Position numbers and translations under genes: made by a program. From Acropora yongei (Eukaryota > Cnidaria > Anthozoa > Scleractinia > Acroporidae): a stretch of DNA of 10,000 nt. The notes beneath the pieces were generated by a model. That model was not told the origin of the DNA and searched no databases. It worked only from the letters and a program-made list of their open reading frames with translations. Position 1 is the first letter of the stretch; every line of letters starts with the position of its first letter. The stretch is from the NCBI GenBank assembly GCA_014634225.1, contig BLFN01000732.1, forward strand, positions 96,541 to 106,540, written 5' to 3'. This document shows, in pieces, positions 1 to 7,380 of this stretch.

Positions 1-1915
1 AGAAACTGGAAAGAAAAAGAAAAACCAGAAAACAGAATGTATGAAAAGATGTGAAATTTCAAAACTGATGAGCTTTGTCAAAGCCATAGAACTTGGTGAA
101 GTGCTATAATTGGAAGGACTGACCAGCAACTATTGCCTAGAATCAATATCTGGTGTTTACAGGCCCTTGACACCTTTCCTGCTGAGGCTAGCTGATATGT
201 GCCTTTTTCTGGAGCCAAAGAACCCCTGCCTGCATTGGTTCAATGGCAAGAAATGAGTTCTGCATGTAGCTATTGGGGCAGATGGTGCTTCCGTTAAGAA
301 ACATGATACAGCAACAGGTAATGTTATTTGCACTTTCAAGTGATATACTAGTGATGTAGTGTCTGTAGTAGTGCATTATTAAAATAATATCTTTAAAAGA
401 TTATTATTTTGATACTTTCTTTAGCATAAATATTAATAGGAGCTAGTTTGGACAGCATTTTTCAATAATTGCCCCATAATTTATATTTCTCTTGGAATTT
501 AAATGTATAGCCTACCTTGTAAGCACTCTGAACCTCCTGAACAGGGTGCAGAGCTGCAATGACAACCTCCTCCTGATGGGTGCTAATTGTACTGAAGACA
601 CTCCCTTAATGAAGCAATGCACGAAACATTTGGTAGAAGAAATGAAGCTCATAGAGGGAACTTAACTCACCACTGACCAAGGCCATGAGGTCGAATTTAG
701 CTTTCAGATGATCCCAGCAGACATGAAATGGTTGTCATCCATGTCAGGGGTGCGCAATAACTGTGCTATTCACTTTTCCTCCATTTGCCAATGTGAACCA
801 AACTTAGAAAACGACTGTTGTTGGCTTAATTGGTGGACCAAAAGCAACTTGGCAACCATGGGTATACTCCAAGCCGATTCAAGTTGCAGAGAAAGTTGCA
901 AAGTTTAAAGTCAAGCTGAAAGATCCTGATAGGAAACAAAGACCAGAGGTGGTCACCAAGGTAATTGCCAAGGAGAAATCTAGGCAAGAATTTGTTCCCC
1001 CGCTAGGCAAGTATTTGGATTTAGCTAAAGCTGAGCCACTCCACAATGCTAACAATGCTGGGCAGCATTGGTTTTAAGCTCTCCTGACAGTGGCCAAACT
1101 GGCCATGCAGTACAGTGACCAAGCTAGACTGAAGACAGCAACAGTGGTCTCAGACCTTCCAAACTCTTCACCACTGGTGGCATTTCTGAAGCGTATATGA
1201 GAAACTGCAAATTGTGAAAGGCTTTGCAACAGCATTAACAGGTGGTTTACTGACAGGAGAAAGAAGGGTTTTCATTCTCTTACAGGCTCACTGGCCTGGA
1301 ATCCAGGGGATTTTCATGGATCTTACTCATCTTATTGAGATACTGTTGCAAATAGACAAGCTGTCAAGTGGGTCTCCTACTGCTTCCATTTACTCCAGAG
1401 TTGATGTAAGCAAGCTGCAAGTTGAGGATTGTGCCAGAATTATTTCACAGCAAATTGTCTCCTGTTGGATGGGGTGAATCCTACTGTATGGACCGTGGGC
1501 TATGCCATTCCATATCACACCAGCCAGTTGTTGGAGACGCTTGGGTTTGGACTTGGCCTAAACTCCAGACAGGGTTGAGAGGCTAAACATGTCAAGCTGG
1601 CAAAGTATGTGAAGAAGACTTACAATGTGAAGAAAAGCATGAGGTGGTGGATTGTGTTTCGTCATCGTCATGAGTTTGTCTGTCTCATATGGCTTAGGGA
1701 GATGGACCCCTACAGACTTAATTAACAATCAAGAGGAGAAGAAGATCCTGATTCCTACATACCCAAGAGGGTTAAGGATCACAATGACAGATTTTGTTGT
1801 TGTGGTCTTCCTAAGTTAAATGTCAATGGTATGCACAGACAATGTGATGAAGCTAGTACAGCAAAGTGTTGTTATCAGATAAGTTAACAATGAACTCAAG
1901 CAGTTTCTTAAATAG
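1..1915 (+). pseudogene. Decayed multi-exon gene of an unrecognised (probably cnidarian multicopy) protein family, 5' end outside the window
   Basis: I cannot assign a function. Reading runs in one frame from base 2 to 317, crosses a GT-AG intron (318-510), and resumes at 511. The frame then shifts near 784, again near 1300-1320, back near 1437, and once more near 1828. In-frame stops lie at 107, 254, 663, 805, 1075, 1198, 1576, 1723 and 1880; the reading ends at the stop at 1913-1915. Coding character is plain in several blocks: VAIGADGA (about 266-289), IPADMKWLSSMSG (about 711-749), SRQEFVPPLGKYLDLAKAEP (about 981-1040), YSRVDVSKLQVED (about 1391-1430), GYAIPYHTSQLLETLGFGLG (about 1499-1558) and RWWIVFRH (about 1645-1668). 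A Cys-rich stretch (FCCCGLPK, near 1792-1815) sits near the C-terminus and may bind metal. A short segment just before the YSRVDV block looks deleted. From memory, unverified, similar uncharacterised proteins occur in many copies in cnidarian genomes. Because the intron is retained, this is a decayed DNA-level duplicate or transposon-borne gene, not a processed retrocopy. It is very unlikely to encode a protein. Confidence 0.75.
318..510 (+). other. Spliceosomal intron inside the decayed gene (193 bp, phase 1)
   Basis: The donor reads CAG|GTAATG (GT at 318-319) and the acceptor ends TATAG (AG at 509-510). Joining 317 to 511 gives an uninterrupted reading through the junction, HDTAT-A-YLVSTLNLLNRV, with the alanine codon split after its first base. 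The interior is AT-rich and holds a near-perfect inverted repeat at about 381-410 (AAAATAATATCTT against its complement with one bulge). The join is inferred from frame and splice consensus; no transcript evidence is available here. Confidence 0.65.
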
Positions 1916-2045
1916 TTTAATTCCTTATATGATAAAAATGTATATATACTTACTTGGTATTTTGGCTGATAACCTGTAAAAAGCTTTGTTAGGTGGCCAT
2001 GCACAGTAAGTCACCACTTATATTGTAGATTGCATTGTAGACATC

Positions 2046-2074
2046 TTTTGTACTGGTATATCAACAGTACAAAA
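2046..2074. repeat. Short perfect inverted repeat
   Basis: TTTTGTACTG at 2046-2055 is the exact complement of CAGTACAAAA at 2065-2074, with a 9-base loop. It is small enough to be chance in AT-rich sequence, and no function can be inferred. Confidence 0.4.
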
Positions 2075-2275
2075 AAATATATACCGGTAATGTCTATTGT
2101 AGCAATTCCAGATATCATTTGGTTAGTGTTATTAGTGTATATATCATCTGTAAAAATTGCAGGATGATTTGTAATTCTTGTAGGCATAGTTAAGGTAAGA
2201 TGTTGTTAGAGTGTTTTAATTAGTGAAATTTCATTTGAACTGCAGATGGAAACAATTTTAATGTTTTAATCTTCA

Positions 2276-2310
2276 CAGTTATCCTATGCTGTAGTAGCAT
2301 AGCATAACTG
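2276..2310. repeat. 15-bp hairpin with one mismatch
   Basis: Arms at 2276-2290 and 2296-2310 pair over 15 bases with one mismatch around a 5-base loop (GTAGT). This is too short for a canonical microRNA precursor. It is most likely a relic of an inverted-repeat element. Confidence 0.45.
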
Positions 2311-2618
2311 AAAAATGCATTAACACTAAAATATTGGTAGAGTGGATTATCTAGGTACTCTTCAGCTTCCTTATGGCTGTTGTATTTAAAATTGTCACCT
2401 AGAATGTACAGTTGATATCCAATCAATATATGTACTTTTCATTACATGGATCAATAATTATCTCAACCCAGGGTTCTTCAACTAGTTGCATATTGAATTT
2501 TATATCAGGTCTGGGTATAAATTTAATAGTCTTAGTGATGTAGATAGCTGCCCCTCCAGTCAAACTAGGTGAATCCATATTTAAAGAGATCCACATTACA
2601 TAAATTACAGAGTATTTA

Positions 2619-2661
2619 GGGAGCATTCATAATTTACCTAGAGGGGGGGCTATGATGATTT
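2619..2661 (+). repeat. Left terminal inverted repeat of the 3.4-kb element
   Basis: This pairs with 5986-6028 (41/43 identical; the two differences are at repeat positions 19 and 28). It is preceded by TTA at 2616-2618. Just inside lie G runs at about 2666, 2700-2709 and 2748-2755. Confidence 0.8.
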
Positions 2662-2871
2662 TGCCGGGGGTCACTCTTTTTCTCTTCTATGATTGATTGG
2701 GGGGGGGGGCTGTGGAAAATTTCCAACGAAAATGACATTGAGCATAGGGGGGGCTAACCATTTTTTGCCTGAAAAAAGGAAATGAAAATATGCTGTTGGA
2801 CGCTCTTATAATTCCTGTCTTTTACTTTATTTCGGCAAAATGTTGATACAGAACTAGAGTATGAAACTTGA

Positions 2872-3273
2872 TGCATGACGCCCACTTCTTGTGTTACAAG
2901 GTCTCTTTGCGAGTGGCTCAAACCCAGTCTCGTTACCCTCATTCTCACTTTCTCTCATCCCTCTCATGCTCTCCAAGAGTTGAAAGATAACTTGCTAGAT
3001 GATACGGCATGGCCAGTTGTTATGGAGTGGTTTAATGAAGATTATTAGCATCCTCTATACAGATCTTCATTTAAAAACACTGCACTAACAACTGGCCATA
3101 AGCTATCAGATCATAAGCTTCTAAATCTGCTTAAATCAAATTTATGTGGAATGTATGTTCAGTGCGACCAGAAGACTACTTTCTCTCCAGTACCAATTCA
3201 GATAGTTGAATTTATCATCCACCAATCATTCAATCAGCTTTTCTCAAAAATGTCCAAAATAAAACAATTTTGA
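2872..3273 (+). pseudogene. Unrecognised open stretch with one internal stop, inside the 3.4-kb element
   Basis: One frame is open from 2872 to 3273 except for a TAG at 3046-3048. The translation around the stop looks protein-like rather than random: ELKDNLLDDTAWPVVMEWF before it, and HPLYRSSFKNTALTTGHKL then LLNLLKSNLCGMYVQ after it. No start codon or splice site is clear, and the first part (2872-2960) is less convincing. I recognise no domain. It lies on the strand opposite to the recombinase gene, so it would be a separate gene or an exon remnant picked up by the element. It could also be chance. Confidence 0.35.
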
Positions 3274-3562
3274 ATTTAAAATGCATAGATATTGAATTAT
3301 ACTGAGCATTATATTTTCAGAAAGTGACATCTTGAAATATCACCATTTCATTAGAACAAATTGTTACTGATTTACTATGTTAATTACTATTGTAAATTTC
3401 ATTAATTATTCATGAGGGTGGAAACCAATCCCAGCACAGTATTCAGATCACATGTACACAACTGTAAACCCCAATACAAATCAACTGTCTGAAAGCTTGG
3501 GGAGGGATTGAATCGGTAGCAGGGACTGAAAGGCTGGGGTTAAGGAATTATTAAGCAGTAGA

Positions 3563-3620
3563 ATTAACTTTTGATACAAACTCCTGCTCAGCTAATTAGT
3601 ATTCATTAACTTTTGATACA
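3563..3620. repeat. 16-bp direct repeat, 42-bp period
   Basis: ATTAACTTTTGATACA occurs at 3563-3578 and again at 3605-3620. The following bases are also alike (AACTCCTGCT and GATCTCCACT), so this is a diverged two-copy tandem duplication. Confidence 0.55.
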
Positions 3621-3678
3621 GATCTCCACTGATTAAAATGAATAACAAAAGTGACATATTTTCATCATAGAATTTAAT

Positions 3679-3684
3679 TTTATT
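3679..3684 (-). promoter_or_regulatory. Candidate polyadenylation signal for the recombinase gene
   Basis: The minus strand reads AATAAA here, about 100 bp past the last stop codon of the recombinase reading (3782). The position is reasonable for a 3' end, but such hexamers are common in AT-rich DNA. Confidence 0.3.
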
Positions 3685-4340
3685 TACCCATCTGCTTTAC
3701 TCTTTGAAAATGTATACACAATCTGGCTATTTTCTGAACAATGTAGTAATCATCAAGCAATCAATAAATTAAGGGAACTATTCACTTCTTAACTACGAAA
3801 TTAATTGTACAGTTATTGAAAACAGAATTTGTACGGATGTTGTTTTCGTTATTACTTATTGTACTTTCTGGCATTGGAATAGAACCCAAAATATCATCAG
3901 ACAAATCAAAATCCCTGTCTGCTAAGTCTTCAAGCACTTGAGTAATTGTTTCCGACTCTACATTTCTCAGTCGCTTGAATTTGACCCGACTTGCGTGAGT
4001 CATTGACTGGTGCCAAAAGTTTACTTACATTTTGGACCTGTTTGTCACTAGCCTTTTGATAACCGAAAAGTGCATTGGACCTGACGTGTCCTGTTCCTTC
4101 CCTCCCCAATTCCTCTTCTACTGAATTCTGAAACAATCGAGTAGCACAGGTAAAACGAAAACAATGTGCCGTCTTGTGAGGCAATCCTGCCTTTCCCAAC
4201 AATTTTTCAGGAAGAATTTTGTTTAGTGTGCATAAGCCAACCGGACTCTTCTGATATTCAAATTTCCCGGCCCTGTGGGGACGAAAGTAGAAGCTGTCGA
4301 TGGATTCTGCATGGCTTCGTATTTTCTCGATGTAAACTGA

Positions 4341-4614
4341 GGCTACGTCCACACTAAGCCGGATAAATTTGAAAACGCAACTTTTGCCACGAAACCGGAT
4401 AAAATTTTCTCCGTCCACATTAATCGTTTTCAAACTGTTTCGCTGTCCACACTGAAACGCTGCCTCAGCCCCAGAACGCTGGCAAGACAATCTCGTTCCT
4501 AGAGTCAAATGGGTGTTGTGACGTCAGCGTGTTTTCGCTGTCCACATTAACACACTTAGCAGGGGTTTTCAAATTTCTCCACTTTGGAGAGCGTTTTCAA
4601 AAAGTTCCGTTTTT

Positions 4615-4667
<53 letters not shown>

Positions 4668-4709
4668 AGTTGCGTTTTCAAATTTATCCGGCTTAGTGTG
4701 GACGTAGCC
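4341..4709. mobile_element. 369-bp MITE with perfect 45-bp terminal inverted repeats
   Basis: The ends GGCTACGTCCACACTAAGCC... at 4341-4385 and its exact complement at 4665-4709 form perfect 45-bp inverted repeats. TGA flanks both sides (4338-4340 and 4710-4712), a 3-bp target duplication. The inner halves continue as a weaker inverted repeat built from GTCCACA(C/T) and GAAAACG motifs (for example near 4410-4460 against 4580-4650). There is no coding capacity of its own. A non-autonomous DNA element with a 3-bp duplication suggests a PIF/Harbinger-like source, not proven here. It lies inside the recombinase coding region. I recall the same end sequence as a common interspersed repeat in coral genomes (unverified). 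Confidence 0.9.
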
Positions 4710-5079
4710 TGAATACATTGAAGCTAGGCAAGGGCTGTGGCTTTGCCTGTTCTCGTGACAAATGTGTTCAATATAGCGTGGCTTATTTTTCAAATATTTT
4801 AACCCGCCGTACGTTTTGCCTCTAAACTCATCAAAAACTATATTGTTTCCCTCAACAACAATGTTACTCAAGCGAATCAACCTATATTCACCGGCCCGTG
4901 GACCGAACAACTCGCCATTAGAAAAATACACTGTATTTAACAACGACTCAGCTGTATTTGCTCCCAGTAGAGCCATGTCCCATAAGATTGTTTCTTCTCT
5001 CTCTGTTATCTCCTCTTTTTCCGACATCTTTGATGCCTGCGCGACTCCTTCATTTCGCCATCCAGTGTTTTTCGAAGCA

Positions 5080-5166
5080 CTATGAGCTTTTAAAATACAA
5101 ACAATGTACAGGTTAAAACAGAACAGAAAAAAAATGCGATGAAATATTGCTTCAAAGAATGTTTAC
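5080..5166 (-). other. Probable intron in the recombinase gene
   Basis: The minus-strand donor is GTAAAC at 5166-5161. Two acceptors are possible. An AG at 5088-5087 (TTTTAAAAG) exposes LRKTLDGEMK, which fits what I recall of the family, but a 1-base shift is then needed to reach MSEKEE. An AG at 5081-5080 (CTCATAG), an 87-bp intron, keeps the frame open from exon 1 through to the MITE but reads that segment as SASKNTGWRNEGVAQ. The sequence alone cannot say which was used. Confidence 0.5.
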
Positions 5167-5715
5167 CTCCTGTCACTTTTCTCCAGTATTTTAAACGCCC
5201 TTTCTCCTCGTACGTTTCGCAAATGGCCATTAAAAGCAAGTAGGTACAGCGTCTTAGAAGGGTTGCGTTTCCCGGTTTGCTTCGCAACTTTACAAATGGA
5301 TTTGCAGAGCCAGAGGTTTAAACTGTCGGCGGACATGTGCTCAAGTGGGACTGACAGCTCCTCCACGTTGGTCGACTCAAGTCCGTTGCCTCCAGATGTT
5401 TCCAACTGCGCTTTTTTGTTCATTCTCGTATTCTGCCAGGAAGTAAAAACGTTCACCGCCCATTTTGTATTGTACTTGGTGTTTTTAGGTACGGTTTCAG
5501 ACAGTAAGGAAATTTCTTCCTCTTCAGTTTTCGGCGAACGAAAACGAGCTGTTGCCGTACTGGCGATTTGGCAGTGACTGAAAATTTTGAATATTTCTAT
5601 TATTGTCTCATGCACTATCTCCTGTGGGACGTATAGCATTTTGGCATCCATGTCCATTAGCGAATCCCATAACAATACTTTGCATTCAATATTATGTATT
5701 TATTTCACCAGCTGG

Positions 5716-5813
5716 ATAAAATATTCACGTCCGATCTGTATGGACGTTTGCAATGGCTCGCCTATCGGCTCGCCATTTTAAACGCCCATACAGATCTCCC
5801 GCTTATATTTTAT
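5716..5813. repeat. Long imperfect hairpin upstream of the recombinase gene
   Basis: GATAAAATAT...GATCTGTATGG...CGTTT..AATGGC on the left (5716-about 5756) pairs with GCCATTTTAAACG..CCATACAGATC...ATATTTTATC on the right (about 5771-5813), with a short centre near 5757-5772 that also holds a direct repeat GGCTCGCC. It lies 60-160 bp upstream of the first ATG of the recombinase gene. It could be a promoter-region structure, the relic of another small inverted-repeat element, or part of the 3.4-kb element's own architecture. Confidence 0.6.
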
Positions 5814-5985
5814 CTACTACATAAAGCTCAATATACCTTTCAAAAGACTTTTATATGGCTAAGGGTGAGTTTGATATTTTCCTTTGATAAATCAACATCT
5901 CTGAGTGGCGGGGGTCAGAAAAAACCCCCTGAGATGATCAGGGGGGGGGGGGTGAGTATTCCAAAAAATGAAAGGAAAAATAAGG

Positions 5986-6028
5986 AAATCATCATAGCCC
6001 ACCCTCTAGATAAATTATGAATGCTCCC
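5986..6028 (-). repeat. Right terminal inverted repeat of the 3.4-kb element
   Basis: This is the inverted copy of 2619-2661 (41/43). It is followed by TTA at 6029-6031, matching the TTA before the left repeat. Just inside is a poly-G run at 5941-5952 forming half of a CCCCCTGA/TCAGGGGG hairpin (5925-5945). Confidence 0.8.
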
Positions 6029-6480
6029 TTAATCTAGTTTCAGAAATAGCAAGAATTTCTGGTCTTTCACCAAGGGAATAAAGAAAATCTTGAAGAGAAG
6101 CTTTTCTTTTTGTTTTGGCTTGTTATATTACATGCAGTGAAACACTGAAATGGTCTTTGGCCCAGCTTTGGTAATAAACTTGATTATCTGAGAAATGAAT
6201 TAATAATTGGGCATTGGAGTATGAAGCGTTAAATCTGGGTTTGCATATCAAATTATCAAGGTTTGCATATCAAATTAAACAGGTCAGTGTTTCTTAGCTT
6301 ATTGAACTGAAATGACCATGAGCCATTTACAATATGAAACTCTTGATCATTAAAATTACAAGGAACTCATTTTTATAGTATCACAGGTTTATATTAAGTG
6401 AATATGTATAGATCGCTCTAAATATACGTACATATAGATATACTAATATTGTAAATTATTATCCAACTGCACTTCGTAGA
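6029..6480. other. AT-rich non-coding stretch
   Basis: No gene is supportable. The only structure is a short tandem repeat at 6238-6277, listed separately. The part from 6400 to 6460 is rich in ATAT/TACGTA palindromes. Confidence 0.5.
6238..6277. repeat. Two-copy tandem repeat, 22-bp period
   Basis: GGTTTGCATATCAAATTA occurs at 6238-6255 and at 6260-6277, with identical 18-base copies. TTTGCATA is close to an octamer-type POU site, but two copies alone do not support a regulatory role. Confidence 0.6.
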
Positions 6481-6500
6481 GTTCAAATAGCACAAAAAAC

Positions 6501-6530
6501 GAGTACAAATACCTCGCGGTATTTGTACTC
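6501..6530. repeat. Perfect 13-bp hairpin, TCGC loop
   Basis: GAGTACAAATACC (6501-6513) and its exact complement (6518-6530) enclose a 4-base loop, TCGC. A perfect stem this long is unlikely by chance and resembles the core of small inverted-repeat elements. I find no target duplication around it. Confidence 0.7.
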
Positions 6531-6666
6531 CAGAGACCAGTTAGACAGGTTTTCTCGAAACGCACAGGCGACCCATTGGATTGAAGTTACGAAAAAAAAA
6601 TTTTGTTTGTCAAACCGAATTGATGTGTAATTTGGACGATCGAAAGACAATTTTTTTTCCCGTTGT

Positions 6667-6697
<31 letters not shown>

Positions 6698-6755
6698 TCA
6701 GTCGAAACCACAAAAACCAGTTTGTCTTGTTCTCCTGCTACTGACCAATCAGTTG

Positions 6756-6788
<33 letters not shown>

Positions 6789-7060
6789 GTATACTTCTGT
6801 CACGTATTCCCCGTAATGCTTTTTAGTATACGTAACTTATAGTATCTCACGAATCGTATCGTACTTCTTGAATAAGAACTGTATTGACTGCTTGATTTGA
6901 CTGCATCGATCGGTTAGTACTTTTATGATAGATGTTCTCGATCTCAAACTTGACTTCTCGCGGCCGGTATGCTAGGTAAAAATTCAGTGACCCACATTTT
7001 TCAATTTTTACAGGGTCAGAAAAACTGGTTCTTCCATTTTAAAAAGATTTTCTAATTCTT
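6531..7060. other. Gene-free stretch with CCAAT-type motifs
   Basis: The short frames here have no recognisable protein character. Features visible are A/T homopolymers near 6591-6602 and 6650-6660, an ACCAATCAG box near 6743-6752 followed by TTTCCCGCGCCAA (an E2F-like TTTCCCGCGC), and paired GTATAC motifs near 6788 and 6827. This could be a divergent promoter without its gene, or an old mobile element. I cannot choose between them. Confidence 0.35.
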
Positions 7061-7083
7061 ATTGGCTGTTGTAAGCAGCCAAT
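7061..7083. repeat. Inverted CCAAT repeat (8-bp stem)
   Basis: ATTGGCTG (7061-7068) and CAGCCAAT (7076-7083) are exact complements around a 7-base loop. The flanks (TTCT... and ...AGAAA) extend the pairing loosely. Each arm is a CCAAT/NF-Y-like core, so it might be a paired promoter element or simply a hairpin. Confidence 0.45.
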
Positions 7084-7174
7084 CAGAAAGCGTGGAGAGC
7101 TATTAACAATTCATGTTTATCGCTATTTACTGCTTCTTTCATCCTCATTTTAACTCGACAATTAACTATTGTGA

Positions 7175-7213
7175 CTGTGGAAATCACTCGCCTCCAGCTC
7201 GTGATTTCCACAG
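7175..7213. repeat. Perfect 13-bp hairpin, CTGTGGAAATCAC
   Basis: CTGTGGAAATCAC (7175-7187) and GTGATTTCCACAG (7201-7213) pair perfectly around a 13-base loop. Similar 'GAAATCAC-TCGC...GTGATTTC' palindromes are, as I recall, cores of abundant small elements in cnidarian genomes. No wider terminal repeat could be traced here. Confidence 0.7.
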
Positions 7214-7380
7214 CCGCTTTGACAGTGTTATGACGGAATTTATCATCGCTAAAGGACTAACGCATAACAACTGACGTCAAGTTGTTAAGGGCTGAGTGCA
7301 ATAATTACTTGGAGAGGGTAAAGTTAAATTACAGTGTAGGAAGGAGGGGGGGGTTGGGCTACATGTTAGTTCCTTACGCC

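Larger units (their letters stand above)
1916..2615. other. AT-rich non-coding stretch
   Basis: About 700 bases with no coding frame I can support. The short open frames here have low-complexity, AT-driven composition and no recognisable motif. It holds two small hairpins, listed separately. It may be the 3' flank of the decayed gene or old, unrecognised repeat sequence. Confidence 0.5.
3274..3781. other. AT-rich non-coding interior of the 3.4-kb element
   Basis: No coding frame is supportable. It contains a 16-bp direct repeat (ATTAACTTTTGATACA at 3563-3578 and 3605-3620, spaced 42 bp), followed in both copies by similar CTCC-containing sequence. It also has a minus-strand AATAAA at 3679-3684. 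This is probably the 3' untranslated and flanking part of the recombinase gene. Confidence 0.5.
3782..5657 (-). pseudogene. Crypton/DUF3504-type tyrosine recombinase gene, interrupted by a MITE
   Basis: The minus-strand reading starts at an ATG at 5657-5655. The frame is open some way further upstream, and a typical family start may lie nearer 5545, before ARFRSPKTEEEE. Exon 1 carries the N-terminal SAM-like part (TVPKNTKYNTKWAVNVF, SADSLNLWLCKSIC, PSKTLYLL) and ends at a donor G|GTAAAC at 5167/5166. Exon 2 carries the catalytic half: EEITEREETILWDMALLG, GEYRLIRLSNIVVEG, KNKPRYIEHICHE, then, beyond the MITE, YFRPHRAGKFEYQKSPVGL, HCFRFTCATRLFQ (matching the family HxxR), TGHVRSNALFGYQKASDKQ (TGH plus a candidate nucleophile Tyr) and NVSKLL. 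Near 4000-4015 the frame must shift for the reading to reach the acidic tail DLADRDFDLSDDILG, ending FNNCTINFVVKK at 3782. The layout matches the recombinase-derived domain shared by animal Cryptons and by ZMYM2/QRICH1/KIAA1958 proteins (family knowledge). The MITE at 4341-4709 adds two in-frame stops, at 4571-4569 and 4526-4524. I infer DNA strand exchange as the ancestral activity. Confidence 0.8.
2619..6028 (-). mobile_element. 3.4-kb DNA transposon-like element with terminal inverted repeats, carrying a tyrosine-recombinase gene
   Basis: The two ends are inverted copies of each other: 2619-2661 and 5986-6028, starting GGGAGCATTCATAATTTA, 41 of 43 bases identical. Each end is flanked by TTA (2616-2618 and 6029-6031) in direct orientation, as expected of a 3-bp target-site duplication. 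Termini beginning GGG with a TWA duplication are usual for the PIF/Harbinger superfamily, but no Harbinger-type DDE transposase is visible. The only recognisable enzyme gene inside is a Crypton/DUF3504-type tyrosine recombinase on the minus strand. Crypton elements normally lack inverted repeats, so either a TIR element received or captured a Crypton-like gene, or this is an element type with both. Both ends are rich in G runs just inside the repeats. The element is dead as it stands, because the gene is broken. Confidence 0.75.

Noticed and set aside
2220..2948. Several minus-strand frames of 60-70 codons
   Set aside because: AT-driven composition, non-ATG starts in places, and one crosses the boundary of the 3.4-kb element; no motif supports any of them.
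3995..4027. GTAAGT splice donor inside the recombinase (minus strand, about 4027-4022)
   Set aside because: The nearest AGs would leave an intron of about 20-50 bp, and the bases in question encode the family-like NVSKLL; a frameshift explains the frame change better.
4816..5085. 89-codon plus-strand open frame
   Set aside because: Antisense shadow of recombinase exon 2.
5263..5577. 104-codon plus-strand open frame
   Set aside because: It lies entirely antisense to the recombinase exon 1, whose minus-strand translation has clear family motifs; it is a shadow frame.
6581..6826. Open frame of 81 codons on the plus strand, and an overlapping ATG frame from about 6693
   Set aside because: No recognisable domain, no splice context, and composition driven by poly-A/T runs; the segment looks like non-coding or promoter-like DNA.
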